Part shown: in pieces, positions 20,285-32,665 of the stretch
Numbering within the stretch: the stretch's first letter is position 1
Layout of the letters: the number at the start of each line of letters is the position of its first letter
Assembly: GCA_021495925.1 (NCBI GenBank)
Contig: JAKEKT010000016.1
Coordinates: forward strand, 372,001-436,000
DNA length: 64,000 nucleotides
Origin: Diplodia intermedia
Taxonomy: Eukaryota > Ascomycota > Dothideomycetes > Botryosphaeriales > Botryosphaeriaceae
Direction of reading: 5' to 3'
Position numbers and translations under genes: made by a program
The notes under the pieces: generated by a model
Database searches by the model: none
Told to the model about the DNA's origin: nothing
What the model saw: only the letters and a program-made list of their open reading frames with translations

Positions 20285-21897
20285 TTACCTTGGTCCTGTA
20301 AACTCTTTATCTTTACCTACCGAAGTCCCGCTCCGCGTAGAGCGCGGGCTGCTCGAGCTCGACGCCCCGATGGTCGAGTCATCATACTGAGGCAAAGGCG
20401 TCGGATTTGCCTCCTTTAGCGCAACGTCCTGCGCGCTGATACTGCTGGGCCGCTTCTGCGGCTCGGCATCCTCTCTGCCCAACGTGTAGTCGTCATCATC
20501 GTCGCTGTCATCGTCCAGGCTCTGCCTCAGGTGTCTCCGCTCCTCGTCCTCTTCTGACCCGTCGCCAGAGCGTATCTGGCCGTGCGAATCGTCACCAACC
20601 GGGTCCTTGATGAAAGAATCGATGATGTAGTACTGCATGCCGTTCATGATGAGAGGGAAGATAAGCATCACAAAGGCAATCTGCAACGCCTCGTTGCCTT
20701 CGGTCCAGCGTAGCGCCCAGTCGCCTACCCAACCGAGCCATGGCAATAATGAAAAGATGACGAAGACGCAAAACTTCATGCCGAACAGGCCGAGGAAGTA
20801 GATGAAGCACTGCTTCAGCCACCACTTCGTCCGCGGTGGCTGTCCATAGTGGCCGGATTTAATGGATTCGGGCGGGTTCGCAAGCGGTGTCCGCAAGAAT
20901 AGGGCGTGCAAGACGCGGAGCAGTCCCACGAGAATTGGAATGCCGATCGTGGTCTGTGGCGACGTTAGAAATGATTGATACTCCACAAAATGAAGCGAGA
21001 TGTCCACTTACATCAATAGCGAGGTTAAGGAGGTAGAAGGAGCACGGGTTCGGCATCTCCTTGTCCTGCGCAAACCCTGGCTTGTGCTTTTCCAGGCGCT
21101 CCTCCGCAACATTGAAGTTGCCGGATGAGAGCATTGACATGAACAGGTTCGCCAGGTGCAGCATCATGGACCCAACGACCTGCTTTGAAGCATCGAAAGC
21201 CCAGACCTTGACCGGGCGCCTTGGCCTCTCACGGTATCTCTTCCACACCAACGATAGCAGGGCCAACAGTCCCAGCGCACCCTGGATCAACAGCGCGAAG
21301 GGACCAAGCAATCGGCATTCGCCATTATCGTCCGGCGGGGGGTGCTTTGGCCCATCCTTGCCGCCGTGTGGGGGCGGTGGGCGGTCGGGCGGGTTCTCTG
21401 GTTCAGCATTCGGATCCACCCCCTCGATGCCCATAAGCTCCGTCTCAAAGACTAATCGCAAGTCAGCACAAACAGTCGGACAGACCAACCGCACACATGA
21501 AGCGCTTACTTAGCGTCGAGGACGGCGGGATGGGCCCGTTGCCACTCCTGCCATAAGCCAACTCGGGTGGGATGGTCAGTTTCCTGCCCTCGCCGATGCA
21601 CATGTCCAGCAAGCCTTGATCCCAGCCCTGGATGACCTGGCCGGCGCCAAGCGTGAATGAAAAGGGCTTGCCGCGCTTATAGCTCTCATCAAACACACTG
21701 CCGTCGCTCTGCAGCGAGCCGCGATAGTGCACCTCGATGCTGTCGCCCGACTGCGTTTTCCGCGAGCAAGACACGGACTTTGTAACGTCGATCTCGACGT
21801 CGGCGGCGCGAGCCGATGACGATGCGAGGAGGGGCAGGACCAGAACGAGGCATCTCAGCGGCGAAGGCGCGCCGAGCAGTGGGCGTGGGAGCCGCAT
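20285..21897 (-). CDS. FKBP-type prolyl isomerase fused to a STIMATE/TMEM110 (YPL162C-like) membrane protein
   Basis: Three exons: complement(20285..20953, 21012..21451, 21510..21897), 498 aa. Residues 1-31 are a signal peptide (CLVLVLPLLASSSARA). Residues about 35-140 are an FKBP2/Fpr2-like PPIase: EVHYRG, FDES, GAGQVIQGWDQGL, PPELAYG and FETELMGI, with the pocket residues present. A Pro/Asp-rich linker follows (about 140-170). About five transmembrane segments of the STIMATE family come next: KVWAFDASKQVVGSMMLHL, then LLNLAID|TTIGIPILVG and a last helix near IMNGMQYYIIDSFI. The tail is acidic and Ser-rich. The last FKBP strand, the linker and the first two membrane segments sit in one uninterrupted exon (21012-21451), so the fusion is not a product of a doubtful splice. 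STIMATE is an ER-plasma membrane calcium-entry regulator in animals; the yeast relative is vacuolar. Role here is unknown. Confidence 0.87.
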
Positions 21898-23073
21898 GGG
21901 CGGCAGGCGGCTCTGGGATGGGTAGCGGGCGGGTGCGAGTGGTCGGCAAATGTTAAAAGAGGACGAGATGCTGAAGGCAGGCGAAAAGGCCAGGGTCGAT
22001 CGGCTGCTCGTTTCGCGGCGGGGGTGTAAGGGCGTGGTGGTTGTCCGGGTTGGGAGGAGTGCTGGCGCCGGGCGCTGGAGGCAAGCGATGATGAAACCGT
22101 TCTGGATCGCTTCGACGGGCGATCACACGACGGGGCGGCGATGGGCGCAGCCAGTGAAAGCGCGGCAATATAGACAGGCGGGGGGAGTGCGGCGGCTTTG
22201 TGCGACGCGGCGCCGGTCCACGGTCTTGGTGTGTTGTGTCCAGCACAGCCCAGGGCCCGAGGTCAAGGTGAAGGGTGAGACTGGCAACAGGCAAGCTTAC
22301 TGGAGAAGCTCGTGCGCATGGGCGATGAGACAATACGGGCTGGCCCAAGAGCGGCCGGCCATAAAAGGAAGGGAGCACAGCCGCAGCCGAGCACCCAAGC
22401 CCCAGCCCAAGCCCACGCCCGAAACGCAGGCCCGCAGTCCTGCGCCTCCTTCACCGGTGCCTGCAGCTGCTGCCATGCATCGTTGTTTCTTGGTCTACTC
22501 GTCTCGCTAGGTGGTATAATACAGGCCGCCGAAGAGAAGATTAGGCTGCCATGCGTCCCCGCAAACCGCTGTCCCTGCCCCGTCGCCACCCTTCCCCGCA
22601 CACGCAACATCCCTGACCGCGCTCCCGTCTTTTTTCGTCCCTTGAAAAAAACAAAAGACCACGCTGTACCGCTGCTCTGTATGGAATGTACCTTCCGTGC
22701 TCGCCCCGTCCTTCCAGTTCGCCGGTTTAGAGATGCCGTGGCCTAGACATTACTCCATTCCCAAAAAGATCCCGCCCCACCCTTGCTCGCGAAAATGCAA
22801 TTTCGTAAAGATGAAAGCCAGAACTGCGCAGACTATGATGGGGTACCTCGACCGAAAAACCAGAGCCAACGACTAACCACGCAAAGGCATCCGAACGTCG
22901 TCCATGCCGCAGATATCGAGTAACGTGTGCTTGCTTGCTTGCGCCCCGGCCTGGGGCGCGTCTTTCTCCAAAATCCGACTGCTCCGGTTGGTGTTTCTCT
23001 GTCATGCAACGCCAGTCCTGATGGCCCCCTGTCCATCCTTGGGGCCCGTTCCAGTGCCCCGAACTCCCGTTCC
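21898..23073. other. Intergenic upstream of the FKBP-STIMATE gene
   Basis: These 1176 bp hold the promoter of the fusion gene (side of 21898) and the histidine kinase 3' untranslated region (side of 23073). GC-rich open frames at 21950-22750 have no family resemblance. No gene is called. Confidence 0.5.
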
Positions 23074-26000
23074 TCACTCTTTGCGCGGCCGCATGAATTC
23101 GTGAGGTTTGGATCGATCCAGCGGATCCAGAAATCGAGTCATCACCGCGCTAAGCTCCTTGAAATCCACCGGCTTCGTCACGTATGAGTTGAATCCGGCT
23201 TCCACGCACTTGGAGTAGACGTCCCCCAGAACGTTTGCCGACAGTGCGATGATCGGCAGGTGCGGGAAGCCGTTGTTCTTCTCCCACTGCCGGATCTCCT
23301 TGCAGGTCTGATAGCCGTCCTTGTTTGGCATGTGAAGATCGCACTGTCATTCCTGTTAATTTCCAGCCCAGCTATAAAAGCAGAACACTCCAAGGCTATG
23401 CTTACCAAGATGATGGAGTAATATCCATGGTCGTTCGAAAAAACCTTGTCTGTACATTCGACGCCGTCAAGCACCGTTTCAACGTTGATTGACGTCTTGC
23501 CAAGTAGCTTGAGGAGCACCTGTGATAACCGTAAGCTAAAGACCACTGTTCCGTATACGAGAGAGCCAGCTTACAGTTTGGTTGATCTTGTTGTCTTCCA
23601 CAAGTAGCACCCGGTGCCCTTTGTTGCCGAGTCGTCGCTTCATGTCATCGAATACCATTTTCTGGTTGACAGCCACTTGCTGCGCACTATTCTCGTTTCG
23701 GTCCGTGCTGATCTCTCTTTCCTTCCGTGGATCAAAGATGACCGCAAACTTGGATGGTTTGAGAGGCTTGAATATGAAGCGCAGTCGACGGTCGTCAGTC
23801 AGCTTGTCGTAGTCGTGTGCCGACGCTTCGGCCATGACTTCTCGCTTTTGCACCAGGTCTGAGATAATGATGACCGAAGTGCCTGAATGCGGCTGTGAAT
23901 GAAACACTTGATCGATGAACTCAATGACGTCTTTGGAATCATGCAGTACGAGCACAATGTGAGTGAAAATGACGGGGTCTTCCCCGCTAATCATTTTTCG
24001 GCACTCTTCAACCGAATCTCTTGCGGTAATTTGAGCCGGAATCGCCTTCGGTACTGTCATCTCGATGTGTTTGACAGTTGCGTCGCGGCTCATTGCCAAG
24101 GGGCAGACCACCAGTATAGAATACAACGGTGGCTGCCCCGCAAGAGGCGAGGATGTGCGAGGAGACGACACTGAAGTGCTCGGCGCCCTTGCAGTATCGC
24201 TTGATGTACTTGAGTTTGCCGAGTCCTCCCTCTTGCTTGAGCCATCCGTGGGCAGACTCAATTTCATGTTCGCAGCGTTTGCAGCGGAGCTGAACGACGA
24301 AGTTGACGACCTCGTCGATGGTACACTTGTCCTTCCTGTCCTGACCGAGGGGTCGGAGCTTGCCGAGGAGGAAGCGGATGACGGTTTCGGTGACTCGGTG
24401 AGACGCGCTGGAGACTTCAGCGCTCCAAGAGGCGATGGCGAGAGCGTGGTGCCGGTCTCGGGTGGTGGCATTGTCGTGGCAACTGGACTGTGGGCTTCAG
24501 GCGGAGGTTGTTCAACCTCGGAAGGGAGGGTGAATTTGATTGTGAAAGTAAACGTGGAGCCCTTGCCAGGAACACTGCTTGCCTTCATTTTTCCGCCATG
24601 AAGTTCCACCAATTGCATCGATATCGCCAGACCGAGACCAGTGCCACCATGCTGTCGAGTGCTGCTGCCATCGATCTGGCTGAAACGTTTGAACAAGAAT
24701 TCCGCTTCCTTTTCCGTGAACCCGGAGCCAGTGTCGATGACATCAAATTGGACGAGTGATTCTTTGCCGGGAGTGGCAATTTCTTGGTTCTCCGCGGTTC
24801 TGCAGCGAACGAAAACCTCTCCGCGCTGTGTGAACTTGATAGCGTTTCCAACAACATTGAGCAATACCTGGCGGATGCGGAACCTGTCTCCCTTGACCGT
24901 CGAAGGAACGTCCTCCTCTACAATGTAATTAAGCTCCAGACCCTTGTTGATCGCCATCGCTGAAGTTAGATCATTGACTTCCTCGATGAGCGATCTGACA
25001 TGCATCCAGTCCATTGCAAGGGTGATCATGCCGGCTTCGACCTTCGAGAGATCAAGAATGTCATTGATGAGATCTCTAAGACCCTCCGTGCTGTTGCGGA
25101 TGATGTTGACGTGTTCCATCTGTTCTGAAGTGAGGTTGCTGTCGATGAGGAAATTAACCATACCAGTGATGCCGTTGAGCGGCGTCCTGATCTCGTGCGA
25201 CATGTTGCTTAAGAAACGAGACTTCGCATCCATGGTTTCCTTCAAGGTTTGCTCCAGAAGCTTGTGATCGTTGATGTCTGTGCACGTCCCGTACCACGTT
25301 TCCTCTTCTTCCTCGCCCTGAAGGACCGGCTCTGCGAGGAGGATCCTCACTAGGTGCCAGTGGTACGTACCGTCTTTGGATCTCAGGCGGACTTCGGTCG
25401 AATACGACGGTCTTCCGTCCGAGTCTCTGGTGACCTTCAGGATTCCAGTATCTGCGAGCTTTGAGAGTCTGGTCTGGGGCATGTGGATTGTTGACGGGGT
25501 CGAACCACCAGGGCTTGTCACTGTTCTGTTGGTGCTGGCATCGTCCGAGACGGATGACTCGTTGGACGTTGAAGTCGATCGCCGAAGCTCGGAAGGCATG
25601 GACAGTGGGACGTTCTTCGGCAGCTCGCCATCCTTGTCGAACGCTGGCAACCGGCACTTGACAAGATCTTCCGGGTGAACGTAGTCCATGAAACCGAGAC
25701 CCAACGCATCCTCCTCCGTTTGCCCAGAGTAGGATAGCCATTGGCTGTTGCAAAAGGTGATGCCTTTCTTCTTGTTGACAGCAAATACGATCTGGGGACT
25801 TGAGTTCGCTAACGCACGGTACTTGGCTTCCGACGCAGCCGTCTCCTGTTGCCTGGACGCGTTGATTTCTGCAAGATGCTGGTCATGCACGTCCATGTTC
25901 GTCCCAATCCAATGAACAATGTTCTGTCGTTTATCCTTGAGGGGCGCTGCGCGGACATAAAACCAGCGGTAATGGCCATCGAAGCGACGTACACGCACCT

Positions 26001-29000
26001 TCTGCTGAAATTGTTGGCCCGTCCTCAAGCACCTACTCCACATGCTCATGTATTCAGGGCGATCGTCCGGGTGAATACCTTCCCAGGGTTCCTGCAAGAT
26101 TTGGCGACAGTCCTGTCCACGGTAAACCAAGAACTTGGTGTTGACCCAAGTCAAGGCGCCAGTTGATGGGGCTGCGGTAAACACCTGCACCGGCAAAGAA
26201 TCTATAATGGTTCTGAGGAGTCGCTCCGATGGAGGCGGCATGTCTTGCCGCTCTGATATCGAAGGAGACCGTCCATGACCGAATTGAGGACCGGGAGTCT
26301 TTAACGGCGTCGTGGCTGCAGGCAGTGACTGGAAGGATGAGCTAAAGTCCGCGCCGTAAGAGTGAAGCAGACTGTGGTGGTGACGCTGGTCATTACGGCC
26401 CTGTTGGTCTTGTTTCAAGTGGAGACTTAGTCTTCGGGGATGTGCAGAACGTGTTGGGCTGCCAGATGACTTGGTCTCGGGGGATGGTTGTTGTTTTGCA
26501 TCCTTGCTCTGAGGTTGACTCGTTGGAGCCGGGTCCAGCCTTGGCGTCACATCTTCTTCCTCCGTTGGCATGATGGAAACGACCTTGCGACCGCTGGGAG
26601 TTCTTTGGTCCGCAGGAGGAGGCGTGCCTCCGCCAGGTTTGAGGGTCGTGTCTCCCCTGGTTGGCCCCATTTTCTTCTTTGCGTCGAAATAGCTGTCCAC
26701 AGCTTCACTGCCAAGTACATGGCCTGGCGTATTTCCGACGGAGTGCTTGCTACTTGAAAACCCCATGACTGAGGGATCCCACCCGGGAGTTCCAGCAATT
26801 GATCCACCCGGGCTGTTTTTCGACCGTACGGAGTATTCTGATGGGCTCGTTATGCTTCCCGTCGTTGAATCAGTAACATCAATATCCAGGTGTATAAGAT
26901 CATCAAGGCTTTCAGTGTCACCTGGGGTCGGTCCGAACGTAGCAGTCTGCCCTGAGCCGTAACGACGGTGACGTGTACCAACCGCTGTACGGTGTGCCGA
27001 TGAGTAATGCAGGCCATTGGAAAATGTTGTTGCAAGATGTGGTGCAATGAGCTTTAATGATTGCGTCAGATTTTGCGGATACGGAACCATGGGAGAAAGC
27101 ATCGATACAATGGCTATCGGTGCCTTCCTCGGAGCGGCGGGTTCGGAGGAGACGGTCGAGAAACGAGATTCAGCGGGCGTCTCGGCGGGAGTTTCTGTTT
27201 CGAAGGGTTGCATCACCTGCGACAAAAGGGGATGAATCAAAGGAAGGTGCGTGACTGTGCTGGCTCTGTCAATGCCAATTGCTTCCACAGGTGCCGAATA
27301 ATCCGGCCCAGACCCCGAGCCTCGCGGGTTGAAGGATTCCTCGTCCACGTTCGCAGCTGCGAAAAAGGGATTCTCGTTGGGATTGGCCTGGATTGCAGGC
27401 GACGGAGCAGGCGATTGTGCCCATGGTGAGCTGGGGTACTGTTCGTATTCTTCGTATTGAGTCGTGAGCTTGAAACGGTAAAAGTCTTCGCCAGCGAAGT
27501 GTGGTGTATTGCCTGCTCGGCTGCGAATGTCAGTTGCTTTGGGGGTTGCTTGTGGCCTGCTTGCAGATTGCGTCTCTGGAGAGCCCTGGGAATCCTTGGA
27601 CGAGTGAGCGCCTGAGTCCCTCCTTGAGACGTCGATGCTTGAGTAATCCCGGGTAAGCGTGACCAGTTTCCCTCTCTCTAACACCCGGTTGATTCCAGAG
27701 TTATCGATGAGTGCTTGAGGCTCGTGGTCCAGTGCCCGGAGAACCGGAAAGACTTGGCAATACGGTCCTTTGTGGAGTTCCTCGCCCACACTAGAGAAGT
27801 CCGGATCACTGAATGTGGATTCTTTGAGACGTTGTTGAATGAGGATGGAGGGAGGATCGGATAATTGAACATCCCGTTGCGGCGTCATCGGGTGACCTTG
27901 GCCCACTACGTGAGGGGTATGGCTCGCAGTCCTCATAGGACCTCGTGGTCGAGGTGGGAGGCCGGACGTTCTTTGCTCCCCCGCTGTGTCTTTTTTCGTT
28001 CGTTCATGTCCAGCAAAAGAATGCCTCGATTCCAACTTGGGGCGCATTCTGCGGGAAGAAGGCTCGTGCTGCTGCTGCTGCTCTTGTTGAAAAACATCCA
28101 CGTTTTCAGCCTTTCCCTCCTTTGCTTTGCTCTCTTCATTACTCTGTGGATGCTCCGTCGCCTTGAACGATGAGCTTCGATTGACAGTCCCAACTGAGTT
28201 GAAGGAAGCTTTTTGGCCCCATGGAACGTTTTCGATATCTGTTGGATCGGCAGGTACGGCAAGTGTCACCCTTTCCGCTCCATACCAATCTCTCATGATA
28301 TTCGTAACCACTTTCCACCACGCATCCAACCCAGGCTCCGATGACAAAAGCAATGTCAAATCATACAGGTTCGGCGTTTGATATTGCGGATCCTCGACGG
28401 TCTGCATGGTGGCACCTGGGGGCATGAAGGAAGCGGCAGAAACCAACGGCGTGCTCACGCTCGACAATTGCCTGTCCCGCGGCGTTCCGGTTTCCCTCAC
28501 GTCCATTGCGCCAACGGTTGGGGATAGCGCAGTGAAGGGCTGATGAAAAGAGGATGACCATGTTCGCGGAGTGCCAGGAACATACGGGAAAGGATACGAA
28601 GGCGTGCGCAAGGGCATTTGGGCGGGGGTAGCGGGGACGCTGCCGCGGACGGTCTTGGAGGATTCGGTCGACTCTGTCGAGGTGGTGAGGGAGGTAGGGA
28701 TGGGGCTGCTGAAAGCAGCATCGAGGGAGGGGGATATGGCATCAGAAGATTCTTCCTTGATCGGGGAGACTCTGCGCGCGCCCATGAATTTGGGACTGGG
28801 AGGTGCACCACCCATGCTGCTCAGTTTAGCGCGCTGCTGACTCAGGACCATTTTTGCATGGACGGCCTGCTTCAGACGATCCAGCTCCGCAGCAACCGGG
28901 GTTGGCGGCGGTCTTGCGGTTCTTGCCGGCCCTGCTGGTGGAACGGCAACGCTCTTGCTGGCTGTTGCGGCGGCATCGGCGCCCGCAGAGTCTGCAGCGG

Positions 29001-29220
29001 GGGCGTCGGTGGACGCTGGCGGGCTTGGGCGAGGGCTCAGCGGCGGCGTTTCATCGCTTGCTGTTGACGCGTGCGGTGAGCGGTTCAGCGGCGGGCGAGG
29101 CGGCTGGCTATCGTCGTCGGGTGGGCTCTCGTGCGTGGTGAGCTCGGGCTCGGGCTCAGATGCGTCGCTGTCGAGAGCTTGAGCAGTGGTTGGCGATGGT
29201 GGTGGGGATTTTCTGATCAT
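23074..29220 (-). CDS. Hybrid histidine kinase with PAS repeats, a degenerate receiver and an intact receiver (Mak1/Phk3-like)
   Basis: The model is complement(23074..23343, 23406..23519, 23575..29220), 2009 aa. The open frame extends upstream to 29403 but only with a TTG, so the ATG at 29220 is chosen. Order: a Ser/Pro/Thr-rich region with a GAF-like stretch near 285-400 (LDAWWKVVTNIMRDWYGAERV); PAS about 1000-1110; PAS about 1130-1310, interrupted by a Ser/Thr insert; H-box NMSHEIRTPLNGI at about 1342; HATPase with N-box VVGNAIKFT, DTGSGF and GTGLGLAI; a degenerate receiver about 1700-1830; an intact receiver from about 1865 (LLVEDNKINQT, phospho-acceptor D1922 in LCDLHMPN, TKPVDF). Both introns lie in the receiver. 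The phosphorelay would pass through an Ypd1-type protein to Ssk1/Skn7. The PAS-HK-receiver order suggests the fission-yeast Mak1 group (oxidative stress), but the subgroup is not certain. Confidence 0.9.
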
Positions 29221-30639
29221 CTCGTCCCCGTCTCCTGCCACCGCCCGCTGCTCTGGGGTCGCCGAACGAAGGGAGCTGCGTGTGATGGGGGACCAATGCT
29301 GTGCGAAGACCACATCAGAGTGACACTGCTCGCTGACGGACTGACGGCGGGCAGGCAGACGATCGGCGGGCGAGGTGCGCGGCGAAGAATGCGCGAGAGG
29401 CAAGGTCTCAAAGGGACAGGCGGTGCGAGCGCAGGCGATGACGTCGGAAGCAGACTGCAGGCGTCAGGGTCGGCCAGCGGCTGCACAACCCAGCAACGCA
29501 GAGTCGCACGCGGGCCAAGACAAAGGGCTTAGAAGGGGCGGTTCGCAGGGCAGCGCGGCGAGGAGCGAGGGTAGTGGGTAGGCGGCGCTGGCGCTTTAGG
29601 GTCCTCCGCACAGCGACTAAGGTGCGTGTGGTTGCTGCTGCTCCGGGCTAGGTCGCAGCAGTACTCTGTAGGGGGCCACTGAGGCCCGCTTAGGATGCTT
29701 GCCACCCCCCAGCGCGAGCGTGCCCGCCAGAGCCCACGTCGCCGGCACGATGGGAGGCCAGGCGACGCTCGATGCGTGGATCGAGGCGCGCAGCTAGCGG
29801 ATAGCGGCCGCTGCTCTGAGCAACACCCATACCGTGCGCTCGGCGAGAGACGCCCCAGGCAATGCCCTTGCAATGACGAAGGCCAAGCTTTGCAGCCGGC
29901 GACACACCAGCCGCCCAGCCTGCGCCTCCGCGCGCCCCTGCTGCGCGATCCAGCGCGATCCAGCGCCCGTCGGTGCCCAGCCGACAGCTTAGGCCCTCCG
30001 GATTCCACCCATACCACGTGTTCAACAGCCGCAATGGAAGCGCCATCCTAGCGCGGCCCGAGCGGCCTGGCGCGCGCAGAGAAGCGAAATAATGATTATC
30101 TGCCGGCCCCGGCCACGCAGCCCAGCAGCCCTCTATCTACTCGTACACTGAACCCGCGCCTGCAGCGCTCGAATCTGCACTCCCAGTCTCGCGATAGCGC
30201 CACCGCCTGCCCTGCCCTGCCTTGCCCTACCCAGCCCTGCCCTGCCTTGCCCTACCCAGCCCTGCCCTGCCCAGCCCTGCTGCCCTGCCCTGCGCCTGGG
30301 CCCGGTCGCGCGCTGCCCTTTGCGGCTCCGCTCTGCCATGTCACCGCGGCCCGGACGCGACGCTTTTGTAAAGCGTCATCTGATGTGATCGTATCTACAC
30401 CACAAGTTACCTGTTCCTTCTCGCTGCCTTCTTGCAAAATGCCGGGGTTGCCCGCATGTCGCCTCACTCCAACCACCTTACTCCACTGCCCTCACTTCCA
30501 TGCCATGCCTCGCCTACTCGTAACCGTCTCGCTTGCCCCTGTGCCTGTCCGTTCGCGCGCCAAACGCCCTATTACCATGCTCTCACTACGCTGCGGGAAA
30601 CATAATCGCGAATAAATGCTTGCTGTCCTAGGATGCGTG
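29221..30639. other. Intergenic upstream of the histidine kinase
   Basis: This 1419-bp stretch holds the kinase promoter or 5' untranslated region and the HymA 3' untranslated region. A C-rich minisatellite-like tract lies at 30206-30294. No gene is seen. Confidence 0.5.
30206..30294. repeat. CCCTG-rich tandem repeat with two exact 25-bp units
   Basis: A 25-bp unit beginning ccctgccttgccctacccag occurs at 30215-30239 and again, identical, at 30240-30264. Both lie inside about 90 bp made of CCCTG-like pentamers. The strand asymmetry is extreme (almost no A). It is a simple minisatellite seed; no function is evident. Confidence 0.85.
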
Positions 30640-31919
30640 CTATGCCGCGGGTTGAGCCGGCGCCGCCGGCAGGAGTTCAATCTGCCGGATCAGAAAGCTT
30701 TTCTCGTCCGTGAACTGGTCATCCTCTGTCCGATCATCGAGGAAGGTGGGCAGGAACCTGAGCAGCCGGTCCCTGTTGTTGATCAGGATCTTTTGCACGG
30801 CCACTGATTTGTTCGGATTCGCTACGAACACCTGTGCCGCAACGATCAGCATAACGCTTCGGAAGCCTGCCGAGCTTCCCCATCCTTGCACGTACCTTGA
30901 AAACGTGGAAGCCCTCATAGTTTATCATGCGCCTATCGTCCCGGAGGAGCTTCATAATGATCTTCAGGTGCTCCCCTGATGCGACATACTGCGTCATGAC
31001 GTTGTAGTTTGCCCGGTCCAGCAGCAGCTCTCCCAGCAGTTTGATCGACTGCCGCTTCGTCACATAACTGTCTGACTGCACCAGCACCGCGTTGTAAGTC
31101 TTGAAGAATCGATCGAAGTTCGTCTGCAAGTAGTCCGAGACTAGTGCCTTGTGCTTTGTCAGGATGTCCTGTGCGCTCAAGTTAACGTCAGTCATTCGAT
31201 ACTCAGGCGGGTGCGTGGGGTATACCCTGAAGGTGTTGAATGCGTCCGCACACGCCTCAAATGCGCCCCGATCGATCCACTCGAAGAATTTCCAGAAGAC
31301 CCCGTCCCCTGACGACGGCATCGTTGGATCAATGTTCGCCAACATGTCTTTGCCCCGCCTGTCGGGCTCGTCGTACAGGATCAGAGCCGCAACGGCGTCA
31401 TGCTTCAATGCCTCCCTCAGCACCCCACCGCAGGCCATGGCGCTTTCTCTGCGCTCGTAGCCATAGCAAAGCTCTATTATGATTTCCGGTCGGTTGGACA
31501 GGACATAGTGCATCGCCGGCGGCTCGGCATTAGCGTTGTTGGGTATTCGGTAGCGGAAGGCATTCGAGATAATAATCTGGGTATCTTTACGGGCCTCGAA
31601 AGGAAGTTTGTGGATGTTCTGGGCGAGGTATAGCAGGAGGTCTTCGGCGCAGATCAGGTTGACGAGCTGGTAGACCTGCTCTGGGCTTACTTCCGCCTCT
31701 ACTTCGGGTCAGAGTCAAGATGCATGGCCGCGCAGTGGGTGCTTACTTACCCGGGGTCCCTTGGAGCACAATCTTCATCTGGGTGAGATTGCGCGACAGA
31801 TCCTCCTCGGTCTTCGGTTGGGGCTTCTCCTCGGCGGCGAGGCGCAGGAGAGCCTCCTTGGTGGAGCGCACGAGGTCCATGTTGTTCCGCTGCTTATTGC
31901 GGTTGAAGAGGAAGGCCAT
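30640..31919 (-). CDS. hymA: HymA/MO25 (Cab39-like) scaffold protein
   Basis: Three exons: complement(30640..30831, 30896..31698, 31751..31919), 387 aa. It is a helical-repeat scaffold that activates a GCK-family kinase in the RAM/MOR polarity network; in Aspergillus HymA is needed for conidiophore development. The start MAFLFNRNKQRNN and VRSTKEALLRL are typical, as are ILYDEPDRRGKDML, TLKHKALVSDYLQTNFD-like sequence (seen as LTKHKALVSDYLQTNFDRFF), SVVTKRQSIKLLGELLLDR-like sequence (YVTKRQSIKLLGELLLDR), MRLINYEGFHVFK-like sequence (RMINYEGFHVFK) and VFVANPNKSVAVQKIL. The intron before VFVANP and the one after VLQGTP keep frame. An Ala/Pro tail (PAAPAQPAA) closes the protein. Identification is firm. 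Confidence 0.95.
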
Positions 31920-32665
31920 GGCGGCAGCGGTTGCTAGGTTAAAAGCCGCTTCCGGGCAGGGAAGATCATGCGCGGATCGAGTGGTCTAATTGGACTGCGG
32001 GCGAGATAGCGCGGCGGGCTGTTGCTGCTGTCGTACCGGAGACGCGGGGCGAGGCGGCGGGAGTCTGGCAAGATACGACTATCGACGGTCCCTTACCGTT
32101 GACAAGGGAGATGTACGGCGTGGAATGGTTGTTTTCGAGCCGGTCGGCGTGAGACGTGGGGCAGCTAGAGTCGCCGGGTCGAGGTTGCTGCAGGGACTCC
32201 GTTCACGCCCAAACAGCGCAACACGTTGGCAGCGCCACCCGCCAGGCACTGGCGAGCCGCAGCCCACCTGCGGCATGGCCTTATGCGCCGGTCGGGTGCT
32301 AGTTGACAGTGCAAATTGCCAAGGGACGCTGGTGAGCGCGTTTGTTCACCAGCCGATTCACCGTATCGTGAAGCTTCGTCCGCCGCGCGAGCTACTTGAA
32401 TCATGACGCAGCTGCCCCCAGCGGAGCGGATTCCAGCCCTCTTCAGATCCACTTGGGAGTCACCTCCGATCGCGATTGCGTCCTCTGGACGATGCATGCT
32501 ACTCTAGAACTGCCCCCTGACTTCCAGAATCTCCGCTCATTGGACCAGGCCAAACGGCATCAACCCTGCAGGACAGAAAGCGCCAAACCAGACGGTTCCC
32601 GCCCGTTGCACTTGCTCCAACGGTCCATCCCACGGAATGAGCCCACGCGAGCTCACACCCTGCGC
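31920..32665. other. Intergenic upstream of hymA
   Basis: These 746 bp lie between the hymA start and the kinase stop, both on the minus strand. No gene or repeat is seen. Confidence 0.5.

Noticed and set aside
20285..21897. Two separate genes, FKBP and STIMATE, instead of a fusion
   Set aside because: No stop codon, promoter-sized gap or new start lies between the domains; the linking exon is open throughout and both introns keep frame.
29221..29403. Longer N-terminus for the histidine kinase
   Set aside because: The upstream extension has no ATG (its first codon is TTG) and adds only low-complexity residues. The ATG at 29220 was preferred.
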